A stretch of 64,000 nucleotides of DNA from Exiguobacterium profundum (lineage in GTDB: Bacteria; Bacillota; Bacilli; Exiguobacteriales; Exiguobacteriaceae): assembly GCF_001909285.1 (NCBI RefSeq), contig NZ_MRSV01000001.1, forward strand, positions 232,684-296,683, read 5' to 3'. Shown in pieces: positions 44,584 through 51,971 of this stretch. Position numbers and translations under genes: made by a program. The stretch's first letter is position 1. The number at the start of each line of letters is the position of its first letter. The notes under the pieces are model-generated. The model did no database searches. It had not been told where the DNA came from and saw only the letters and a list, made by a program, of their open reading frames with translations.

Positions 44584-45254
44584 CATCCGATATATTTGAC
44601 GACTTCGTTAAAATCACGACGTGTTTTTGGTGCAAAGTCGCGCGCTCGATACCCAAATGCGACCATGACTGAAAGTGACCATTCCCCACGTTCCATCACA
44701 CCTTCTGAGATTAACAACTCATCGATCTCCTCTTGATTGAACCCTTCAATCGGGCATGAATCAATTTCGATTTGTGCGGCAGCCGTCATCATGTTCCCAA
44801 GAGGGATATATGTCTGACGCTTGATCCATTCCTGGAAGACACGCTCATCGTCTAAGAGACGGTAGTCGTTCTCCTGGAACTCTTGCACTCGTTTCACGCG
44901 CTGTGCGTACTCTTCTTCCGTCCGTCCTTGCACGCCTGTGACGATGTGACGAATATAGTCTGCATCGTAACGCATGGCTTTCGGTGTTCTTGCGAGGATC
45001 AATACAAAGTGACTGGCAGTCAGTGCCTGACCTTGCGCTCCCCATGCATGATCTTTAATCTTTTGGAGTAAATCTTCCCGACGCACCACGACGAATTGCC
45101 ATGGCTCGAATCCGAACGAACTCGGCGAAAGACGTCCCGTCTCTAAAATGAACTCCATGTCCTCTTCTTTGATTTTACGATCCGCATCGAACGCTTTCGT
45201 CGCTTGACGCCAACGATACGCTTCTAAAATGTCTTTCTTTTTCTTCGTGCTCAC
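44583..45254 (-). CDS. NAD(P)H-dependent nitroreductase (YfkO/NfsB-like)
   Basis: 223 residues. YRWRQATKAFDADRKI (about 13-28), LSPSSFGFEPWQFVVV (about 43-58), a central insert typical of the 220-residue NfsB/YfkO group, IPLGNMMTAAAQIEIDSCPIEGFN (about 157-180) and a VAFGYRARDF end. It is convergent with the other nitroreductase but belongs to a different branch, so it is not a recent duplicate. GGAGG precedes the ATG. Confidence 0.9.
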   Translation of the reverse strand: MSTKKKKDILEAYRWRQATKAFDADRKIKEEDMEFILETGRLSPSSFGFEPWQFVVVRREDLLQKIKDHAWGAQGQALTASHFVLILARTPKAMRYDADYIRHIVTGVQGRTEEEYAQRVKRVQEFQENDYRLLDDERVFQEWIKRQTYIPLGNMMTAAAQIEIDSCPIEGFNQEEIDELLISEGVMERGEWSLSVMVAFGYRARDFAPKTRRDFNEVVKYIG

Positions 45255-45261
45255 TCCTCCA

Positions 45262-45873
45262 TTACCAAGATGACTCCATCATATCAAAAAAATAAATCAA
45301 AAATCGCTCATGAAGATTCTTCAGCGGCAATCGCACCGTTTGTACGTACTGAAAAGGCGTCTCGTCGTTCAAATAATGGAGGTACTCATCCGCCGGATAA
45401 TATAAAATCACATCGACCGGGCGAGGAACCGTTTCAACAGATTCGATGATGTTGGCAATCACTTGGCGGAAGACGTTCACCGAGAACGGATTAAAGAAGT
45501 AGAATCGATTCGCATCCGGTGGAATCATGAATCCCTCCGCGAATCCCTGTTCCAATTGAACACTTCCCCGATTACGATGTTTCTTCGTATAGCTCATCCA
45601 ATTTTGAAGTGCCTCCTCATGAAATCCACCGTCCATCTCGACACCGATTGCCCTGACACGAAACGTATACGCTAAATAGAACGGCAGACGTCCTTTTCCT
45701 GAACCGAAATCCACGATGGTATCTGTGGACTCTAACGGATACGCATCCCGAAGCAAATCGAGTGCTTCGTAAGGAGTCGGTTCATAACGGTTATACTCGG
45801 CTGAGGACGGGAATCCTTGCTGAGGTTTGGCCGTCTCGATTTGTAACAGTTGCTCATACTGCTGTTCGTTCAT
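45262..45873 (-). CDS. class I SAM-dependent methyltransferase
   Basis: 203 residues from the ATG at 45873, which overlaps the stop of the EcsB-like gene (ATGA). Motif I is VDFGSGKGRLPFYLA (about 58-72), followed by an acidic end of strand two (IGVEMDGGFHEEAL) and YFFNPFS in the motif-IV position. The substrate is unknown. It is the last gene of a three-gene unit with the EcsA/EcsB-like transporter. Confidence 0.82.
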   Translation of the reverse strand: MNEQQYEQLLQIETAKPQQGFPSSAEYNRYEPTPYEALDLLRDAYPLESTDTIVDFGSGKGRLPFYLAYTFRVRAIGVEMDGGFHEEALQNWMSYTKKHRNRGSVQLEQGFAEGFMIPPDANRFYFFNPFSVNVFRQVIANIIESVETVPRPVDVILYYPADEYLHYLNDETPFQYVQTVRLPLKNLHERFLIYFFDMMESSW

Positions 45874-46877
45874 GATGAACCTCTTTCTTGAATGGATTGA
45901 AAGAATGGATGTCGCTCCATTTCTCTCGTGAACGACGTCTGTTCTTGATAGGCGACATACAACAGATAAATCGGAACCACTAGTTTGAACCAACTTGGGA
46001 GAAGAATCACGCTCGTGATCCCGAGCGGAATGAGTCTAAACCATAAATTTCGATGACTCGGCGTTCTGAAGTACATAAGGAGTGCCATCGTCCGTCTGAC
46101 GGTGCCGAAGCGATTCGGTCTCGGTCGATACAGGGGACGTTTCCGCTCACTCGTCTTCTCGATGGCTCCTGACGTCGTCAACAGGACACGATCGAATGAG
46201 GCACGCTCACGTTCTCCGATTTCAATTTCTCGACCGACACTCGGATGTTTCGACATCCATCCTTCCCCTACGTATGACGCAAATGTGACCATGATGCTTC
46301 CGATCAACACACTAAGCAATATCGACTCAATCAATAACGCATACACGCCTACAAAAGCAAGGAGTACGATTAAAAATCGCTTCATGAGATGGGCATGTCG
46401 GAGACGTAGATGATACTGGACCCATGCGTGACACCAAGCGAGTAGAAAAAGTGCAGCCCCAAACGTGAGAATCTCGCCCACGTCCCTTCCTTTTACGTAT
46501 AGAATCGGTGCAAGCAACAGCAGATAGCATCCATATTGAATCACGTGTTGCGTAAGTTGATACCAAACCGAATACTTTTTTAAATCCCGAATCATGCTCC
46601 GGTTTGACACAAGGATGAGATCGGCACGCTCAATCCAGACAAACATACGGTCTTGCCACATGAACCATCCAATCAGAAGTGCCCAGAGAAAATAAGGGAT
46701 GTCACCTAACCAGGGGAAGTTCCCTTCCCAGACTTGCCAGTAGGAATAGCCTGCCCATATGAGAAGAGGAAGGACAACGTATAAAAAAATCGTCCAGTCG
46801 ACAATCAATCGGACCGTCTTCCATTGCTGTTTTATGTACCGGGAGACACGCATCCAAAACAATCGTTTCGCAATCAT
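45870..46877 (-). CDS. ecsB: EcsB-like ABC transporter membrane protein
   Basis: 335 residues with six or more TM helices (about 25-45, 52-72, 105-127, 133-153, 168-205, 280-310) and a basic cytoplasmic loop (about 220-265, RKRPLYRPRPNR). It matches the EcsB/ABC-2-type layout. EcsAB transporters of B. subtilis affect secretion and proteolysis in the membrane. The start overlaps the ATPase stop. Being linked to a methyltransferase rather than EcsC, it may be a paralogue of the main Ecs system. Confidence 0.8.
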   Translation of the reverse strand: MIAKRLFWMRVSRYIKQQWKTVRLIVDWTIFLYVVLPLLIWAGYSYWQVWEGNFPWLGDIPYFLWALLIGWFMWQDRMFVWIERADLILVSNRSMIRDLKKYSVWYQLTQHVIQYGCYLLLLAPILYVKGRDVGEILTFGAALFLLAWCHAWVQYHLRLRHAHLMKRFLIVLLAFVGVYALLIESILLSVLIGSIMVTFASYVGEGWMSKHPSVGREIEIGERERASFDRVLLTTSGAIEKTSERKRPLYRPRPNRFGTVRRTMALLMYFRTPSHRNLWFRLIPLGITSVILLPSWFKLVVPIYLLYVAYQEQTSFTREMERHPFFQSIQERGSS

Positions 46878-47548
46878 CGCATCGCCACATCTTCCATCAT
46901 GTCAAACAAGGTCATCCCCTCTGTATCGAGCGCTTCACGAATCTCCACTTTCGTCCCACTCGCGAGCAGTTGTCCATCATCAATCCATACGAATCGGTCG
47001 CATAATCGCTCGGCCGTATCAAGAACGTGTGTGACTAATAAGACACTTGCCCCCCTCGTACGCTCCGCTTCTAACAGTCGAAGTAACTGAATCGTCGTCG
47101 TCGCATCCAATCCGATAAATGGTTCATCGACAATCAATACCCGCGCTTCTTGAATGAGCGCCAATAGAATCATCGCCTTCTGTTTCATCCCTTTTGAAAA
47201 AGAGGAGAGATACCGATCGGTCACATGCTCTAACCGGAATAGCTGTAGCAACTCCTCCGTTTTTTCTGTGGAATCGATTCCCGTTAATTCTTGGACGAGT
47301 GCGATATGTTCAGATAGCGTCAAATAATCATAGTAGACCGGTTGTTCCGGGATAAACGCATAGCGTTCCATCTCGACCGTTCCCTTCATCCAAGGAATCG
47401 TTCCGGTAAGACAGGCGATGGTAGTCGTTTTTCCCGCACCATTCGACCCAATCACCCCTAAAATCTCACCTGCCCGTACATCAAACGAAATGTCTTGGAT
47501 GACGGGCTCGTTTATCTCGTATCCTGCTTGTTCAATTTTCACATCCAC
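46874..47548 (-). CDS. ecsA: EcsA-like ABC transporter ATPase
   Basis: 224 residues. Walker A GSNGAGKTT (about 34-42), signature SFSKGMKQK (about 118-126), Walker B VLIVDEPFIGLD (about 136-147) and H-loop LVTHV, in which the usual HD is followed by Val. It energises the adjacent EcsB-like membrane protein. It begins 16 bases after the gntR terminator. Confidence 0.85.
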   Translation of the reverse strand: MDVKIEQAGYEINEPVIQDISFDVRAGEILGVIGSNGAGKTTTIACLTGTIPWMKGTVEMERYAFIPEQPVYYDYLTLSEHIALVQELTGIDSTEKTEELLQLFRLEHVTDRYLSSFSKGMKQKAMILLALIQEARVLIVDEPFIGLDATTTIQLLRLLEAERTRGASVLLVTHVLDTAERLCDRFVWIDDGQLLASGTKVEIREALDTEGMTLFDMMEDVAMR

Positions 47549-47564
47549 GATGGGTCCTCCTTAC

Positions 47565-47591
47565 GAAAAAGTCGCCATCGCGGCGACTTTT
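47565..47591 (-). terminator. terminator of the GntR gene
   Basis: AAAAGTCGCC / GGCGACTTTT with a five-base loop, then TTTTTCG on the minus strand. The ribosome site of the EcsA-like gene follows directly. Confidence 0.9.
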
Positions 47592-48318
47592 ACTTCACAA
47601 TATTGACCGATGAAAACACAAATTTATCGTATCGATGACGGGCAAACGAATACTCGAACGGTTTCCCGTTACTTAAATAGACCACTTGCTCGACTTCGAT
47701 AATCGGTTCAGTGATATCATTCTTCAAGTAAGCTTGATCGTACTCATCCGGTTTATCTGCTCGAATCACTTTATGCGAGCTTGTAATCGTATAACCAAGA
47801 TCTTCTTGAATATACGCGTACACGGATTTTTCCAAAATTTCACGTGTGATTCCTGTAATGAGGTTAGCAACCATGTACGTCAATTCGATGACATATGGCT
47901 CATCGTCTACGTAACGCACACGACGTATTTCATAGACTGGTTCTGTCAGCTCAATCATGAGATGATTGGCGACTTCCTGACACGGAAACTTTACCTCAAA
48001 ATTGAGGACCTCACTTCGTAACGAGCGATCTCCGATTACTTGAGTCAACCCTCTCGTTTCTTTACTAATCACGTTGATGCGATCTTTTTGGAAGCTCGAC
48101 TGTAAAATGAATGTTCCTTTACCACGTTTACGATAAATCAGCCCTTCCATGACGAGAATCTCAAGCGCACGTTTCATCGTCATTCGGCTCACCCCAAACT
48201 CTTGGGCCAAATGGATTTCATCAGGTAATGCATGTTCTAGCGGATAAACGTGTTCAATAATTCTTTTACGAATTTCATCAGCAATGGTTTCATATTTCGG
48301 TTTTTTTTTAGTAGACAT
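47590..48318 (-). CDS. GntR/HutC-family regulator of the beta-glucoside operon
   Basis: 242 residues from the ATG at 48318 (GAGGTG five bases upstream). N-terminal winged HTH at about 10-75 (LPDEIHLAQEFGVSRMTMKRALEILVMEGLIYRKRGKGTF), then a UTRA ligand-binding domain at about 95-235. UTRA repressors usually respond to sugar phosphates. The adjoining GH1-PTS operon is its probable target. GTATAGAC-type half sites, typical of this subfamily, occur upstream of its own gene and of the PTS operon. Confidence 0.9.
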   Translation of the reverse strand: MSTKKKPKYETIADEIRKRIIEHVYPLEHALPDEIHLAQEFGVSRMTMKRALEILVMEGLIYRKRGKGTFILQSSFQKDRINVISKETRGLTQVIGDRSLRSEVLNFEVKFPCQEVANHLMIELTEPVYEIRRVRYVDDEPYVIELTYMVANLITGITREILEKSVYAYIQEDLGYTITSSHKVIRADKPDEYDQAYLKNDITEPIIEVEQVVYLSNGKPFEYSFARHRYDKFVFSSVNIVK

Positions 48319-48330
48319 ATAGCACCTCAT

Positions 48331-48338
48331 GTATAGAC
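48331..48338. promoter_or_regulatory. GTATAGAC half site upstream of the GntR gene
   Basis: GTATAGAC matches the core of HutC/UTRA-type operators (GTnTAGAC). The same octamer, in the other orientation, lies in the PTS promoter region at 51899-51906. Confidence 0.5.
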
Positions 48339-48356
48339 ATATATGTACAATATATC

Positions 48357-48391
48357 AAAAAAAGCTGACAAAGAGTAGTCTTTGTCAGCTT
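48357..48391 (-). terminator. terminator of the first GH1 gene
   Basis: AAGCTGACAAAG / CTTTGTCAGCTT perfect 12-bp stem, loop of six, followed by seven T on the minus strand. Confidence 0.93.
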
Positions 48392-48397
48392 ACTTCA

Positions 48398-49822
48398 TTA
48401 TTCTGTAAAACCATTAGCGTCAATCAACTGTTTAAACCAGTGCCCTGATTTTTTTACAGTACGTTGTTGCGTATCTAAGTCAATGCCTACAAATCCATAG
48501 CGATTTTTATAAGCATTGCTCCATGACCAATTGTCCATGAACGTCCAAAGATGATAGCCTTTTACGTTCGAACCCTCTTCAATCGCTTGATGCATCCATT
48601 TCAGATGTTCGCGAATGAAATCAATTCGATAATCGTCTTGGACACTTCCGTTCTCGTCACGATAACGCTCTTCACCCTCGACCCCCATTCCATTCTCTGA
48701 AATGAAGCAAGGAATATTACCATAGTTTTCTTTTAGATTGATTAATATATCATAGATTCCTTTTTCTTTTTTTTCCCATCCACGATATGGATTCATTTTA
48801 CGTCCAGGCATCTCATAAAAATCAAATAAGTTTTCCGGTAAGAATGGTGCGTCCGGATTCGGCAGTGATGCTTTTGCTTTCACGCGACGCGGCTGGTAAT
48901 AGTTGATGCCAAGCAGGTCGACTGTATGTTTTCGAATGAGTTCAAGATCGCCTGTTTCCATCTGTGGCATCGCATCTTCAGACTTCAGTACTTCTACTAG
49001 TTCTTGAGGGAACGTGCCTAAAACAGATGGATCGAGGAACGAGCGATTGAACATCGCATCAGCAATGCGCGCTGCGCTCAAATCAGCTGGGTGCTGACTT
49101 CTCGGATATGAGGGTGTCAGATTTAAGATGATCCCGATTTGCCCAGATTGTCCCATGTCACGATACGCTTCGATTGCCTTCGCACTCGATAAGATCGAGT
49201 GGTACGCTACTTGGACAGCTCGCTTGAAATCAACAACGTTTGGATAATGAAAATCATATAAATATCCACCCTCTACCGGTACAATCGGTTCATTATGCGT
49301 GAACCACTTCTCGACGCGGTCACCAAACAACTCAAAGCATGTCTTCGCAAAGGTGACATATGCCTCCACGACTTCCCGTGATTCCCAACCACCTTGTTCT
49401 TGAAGCGCCATCGGCATATCGAAGTGATACAGATTGATGAACGGTTCGATACCATGATCGATTAAGCAATTGATGACATTGTTATAAAATGTGATTGCCT
49501 CTTCATTTACTTCCCCGAAACCCTTTGGAAAAAGACGTGACCATGAAATGGAGAAACGGAACGTGTTATGCCCGAGTTCTTTCATCAATGCGATATCTTC
49601 TTCATACAAATGATAGAAGTTTGAGGCCTCTGTTGCGCACACGCCATTGAAAAAGCGATTCGGCTCTTGCATGTACCAGTAATCCCAGATGTTCAATCCT
49701 TTTCCACCTTCAAAAGCAGCACCTTCCATCTGTGTAGCAGAAGAAGCCGTTCCCCACCAAAAGTCTGTCGGAAATTGATAGGTCTTTTGCTCTTTCATTC
49801 GTGTTTGTGTCGGGTTCGTCAT
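48398..49822 (-). CDS. 6-phospho-beta-glucosidase, GH1
   Basis: Splits phosphorylated cellobiose-type disaccharides delivered by the PTS. 474 residues; AAGGGAGA supports the ATG at 49822. The GH1 opening FPTDFWWGTASSATQMEG (about 16-33), acid/base Glu in THNEPIV (about 175) and nucleophile Glu in ISENGMG (about 378) are present. Last enzyme gene of the EIIB-EIIA-EIIC-GH1 operon; the GntR gene follows after a terminator. Confidence 0.93.
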   Translation of the reverse strand: MTNPTQTRMKEQKTYQFPTDFWWGTASSATQMEGAAFEGGKGLNIWDYWYMQEPNRFFNGVCATEASNFYHLYEEDIALMKELGHNTFRFSISWSRLFPKGFGEVNEEAITFYNNVINCLIDHGIEPFINLYHFDMPMALQEQGGWESREVVEAYVTFAKTCFELFGDRVEKWFTHNEPIVPVEGGYLYDFHYPNVVDFKRAVQVAYHSILSSAKAIEAYRDMGQSGQIGIILNLTPSYPRSQHPADLSAARIADAMFNRSFLDPSVLGTFPQELVEVLKSEDAMPQMETGDLELIRKHTVDLLGINYYQPRRVKAKASLPNPDAPFLPENLFDFYEMPGRKMNPYRGWEKKEKGIYDILINLKENYGNIPCFISENGMGVEGEERYRDENGSVQDDYRIDFIREHLKWMHQAIEEGSNVKGYHLWTFMDNWSWSNAYKNRYGFVGIDLDTQQRTVKKSGHWFKQLIDANGFTE

Positions 49823-49859
49823 CTTTTATCTCTCCCTTATTTCTATTTTCTCTATTTGT

Positions 49860-51185
49860 TTACACTGCTTCTTGTTTATCTGTTGATTCTTCTAACTCTT
49901 TTTTCAAGTTCATGCGGTCGATAAATTTCAAGAACGGGAACCAAATCGCCAAAATAATGAAGAAGTTCACGATTTGAAGAAGACCTCCGGCAAGCGAGTT
50001 CGTCGCCATGATACCACTCAAGAACATTGGGACAGTCCATGGAACAGCGACACCCGTTGGTGGTGGGACTAAGCCTGTCGACATCGCAAAATATGTGACC
50101 GTTACCGTCACGAGCGGTGCGACAATCCAAGGAATCATGATGAGCGGGTTCATAACGATTGGAAGTCCGAAGATGACCGGCTCGTTTACGTTGAATAGTC
50201 CAGGTCCGAGAGATAGTTTCCCGATTTGTTTCAACTGTTTCGATTTCAAGAACAACAAGATGGCCACGACGACAGCAAGTGTAGATCCGGAACCACCAAG
50301 CCCTACCGTGTAAATTTCAATGAACTGTTTACTGATAATGTTCGGAACATCTCCAGTCGAGGTATAAGCCGTCAAGTTCTCCACAGATAATGTGTTCCAA
50401 ATCGGGTCCATCACCGAGTTGACGATGACCTGACCGTGAAGTCCGAAGAACCAAAATAGCTGAACGAAGAAGATTGCAATCAACGTTGGAATGAGACCAT
50501 TCCCCAATGTCACAAGTGGTTGCTGAACGACGTTGAAAATGACGTCATGAAGATTCGTATTGAATAAGTTCGTCACGATGATGTTGAATGTTAAAAATAC
50601 AGTCAAGGTTAATAATGCAGGAACAAGTGCTGAGAATGATTTCGCAACAGCTGGCGGTACTCCATCCGGCATCTTAATCGTCCAGTTCTTTTGAACGACA
50701 AATCGATAAATCTCACCGGACAGGAATCCGGTAATCATCGCAAGGAACATCCCTTTCGCTCCAAGGCGATCCAACGGAAGGACATTCCCGACTGCCTCTG
50801 ACATACCGTCAACTTCAATCAAGAAAGGCGTTAAGAGAAGGAAAGACACGAGCGAGATCGCTCCTCCGAAGACAGCTTCGACTTGATAACTTTTCGATAG
50901 ATAATACCCGATGCCGAAGACGACAAAGATAGACATAATCCCCATCGTTGCAGATGGTGCGTTTCCGAGTGATGTTTTAAATACACTGAGTGTACTCTCG
51001 GACATGAAACGGTCGAGGAACGGCAGGTTTGCAATGACGACGATGATTGACCCAAACATGGTAATCGGGAAAGCGAGCATGAATGCATCTCGCAATACTT
51101 GTAAATAGCGACTGTTGTTTAAATAGGTCGCCATCGGCATGAGCAGTTTACTGATCATGTTGAACATCTTATTGTCCTGTGACAT
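49860..51185 (-). CDS. celB: PTS cellobiose/lichenan-type EIIC
   Basis: Sugar channel of a lactose/cellobiose-family PTS. 441 residues from ATG 51185 (AAGGGTG upstream), about ten TM helices. Typical blocks: FPITMFGSIIVVIANLPFLD near 35, GLHGQVIVNSVMDPIW near 255, NVNEPVIFGLPIVMNPLIMIPWI near 350 (the GIxEPxxFGxP-type sugar-site signature). It works with the EIIA and EIIB subunits encoded just upstream. Confidence 0.94.
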   Translation of the reverse strand: MSQDNKMFNMISKLLMPMATYLNNSRYLQVLRDAFMLAFPITMFGSIIVVIANLPFLDRFMSESTLSVFKTSLGNAPSATMGIMSIFVVFGIGYYLSKSYQVEAVFGGAISLVSFLLLTPFLIEVDGMSEAVGNVLPLDRLGAKGMFLAMITGFLSGEIYRFVVQKNWTIKMPDGVPPAVAKSFSALVPALLTLTVFLTFNIIVTNLFNTNLHDVIFNVVQQPLVTLGNGLIPTLIAIFFVQLFWFFGLHGQVIVNSVMDPIWNTLSVENLTAYTSTGDVPNIISKQFIEIYTVGLGGSGSTLAVVVAILLFLKSKQLKQIGKLSLGPGLFNVNEPVIFGLPIVMNPLIMIPWIVAPLVTVTVTYFAMSTGLVPPPTGVAVPWTVPMFLSGIMATNSLAGGLLQIVNFFIILAIWFPFLKFIDRMNLKKELEESTDKQEAV

Positions 51186-51190
51186 ATGAT

Positions 51191-51544
51191 TCACCCTTCT
51201 TGATTAGGATTTACAATCTTTTGTTCGACCATTTCGACCAAACCCGCTGTCAAATCAAGCATCGTTTGCGTAGACATTAAATGGTCCTCTGCATGAAGAA
51301 GCAATAAAGAGACGTCTGTTTTTTTTTTTTTTGCTTCTCTTTGGATTTGTGAAAAGTGTGTTTGATGTGCTTCTTTTAATTGTCCACGTGCCTCATCAAT
51401 CTTTTCTTCGAACGTTTCATAAGAACTCGTTTTATACAGTTGAATCGCTTCCTGAATCGTACTTCTCGCATTGCCACTGTGCAAAATCATCATGAATGCC
51501 ATTTGCTCCAAGGTTAACTCGTCTACCTGTTCCACGTTGTTCAC
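51191..51544 (-). CDS. PTS lactose/cellobiose-type EIIA
   Basis: 117 residues, all helical. The phosphorylated His lies in LLLLHAEDHLM (about residues 79-89; the active His is the first of the HxxDH motif). The stretch just before it reads EAKKKKTDV because of an A14 run (51319-51332 on the plus strand as T). A slip there would destroy the active site. The start overlaps the EIIB stop by four bases. Confidence 0.92.
   Translation of the reverse strand: MNNVEQVDELTLEQMAFMMILHSGNARSTIQEAIQLYKTSSYETFEEKIDEARGQLKEAHQTHFSQIQREAKKKKTDVSLLLLHAEDHLMSTQTMLDLTAGLVEMVEQKIVNPNQEG
51319..51332 (-). repeat. 14-base homopolymer inside the EIIA gene
   Basis: T14 on the plus strand (A14 in the coding sense) encodes the KKKK just upstream of the catalytic His. 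A one-base change in length would remove EIIA function. Confidence 0.9.
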
Positions 51545-51837
51545 CCCATTAATTTCATCGCTTGTTCGTATGCAGCTTTTCCATTCGCCGTGCCGTATGC
51601 CATCATATCGATCACTTCAATCGGTGTTGATGTTTGCGCTTTCAATTTATCCAACAAGAAACGCATTTGTGGACCAATCAAAATCACATCTGCCTCGTCC
51701 ATCTCGGTTACGACCTGATCTTGACCGACTGCCCAAATCTTCGCCTCATCCCCGATTGATGTGGCATGATCTTTCATCTTCGTTACGAGTAAACTCGTCG
51801 ACATCCCTGAACTACACGCTAATAAGATTTTCTTCAT
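51541..51837 (-). CDS. celA: PTS lactose/cellobiose-type EIIB
   Basis: 98 residues with the phosphorylated Cys in MKKILLACSSGMSTSLLV (Cys8) and the P-loop-like SSGMSTS after it. First gene of the beta-glucoside PTS operon, preceded by a promoter with cre and GntR-type sites. Confidence 0.94.
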   Translation of the reverse strand: MKKILLACSSGMSTSLLVTKMKDHATSIGDEAKIWAVGQDQVVTEMDEADVILIGPQMRFLLDKLKAQTSTPIEVIDMMAYGTANGKAAYEQAMKLMG

Positions 51838-51855
51838 GTGTCCTCACTCCTTATT

Positions 51856-51906
51856 TGAAATCGGTTACATGTTTTATTATACACATGATTTATTTCATGT
51901 CTATAC
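51856..51906 (-). promoter_or_regulatory. promoter of the PTS operon with cre and GntR sites
   Basis: On the minus strand TAGACA (-35) and TATAAT (-10, plus-strand 51876-51881) are 16 bases apart. The cre TGAAATCGGTTACA at 51856-51869 matches TGWAANCGNTNWCA fully and lies just downstream of the -10, a classic roadblock or repression position. GTCTATAC at 51899-51906 overlaps the -35, and the arms ACATGA/TCATGT (51883-51900) form a wider palindrome between -35 and -10. Confidence 0.72.
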
Positions 51907-51971
51907 TTGATTTAAACTTTGTTTAGTTTTTAAATTCATAAGTGTATATCAAATTAACAGGAGGACAGGAT

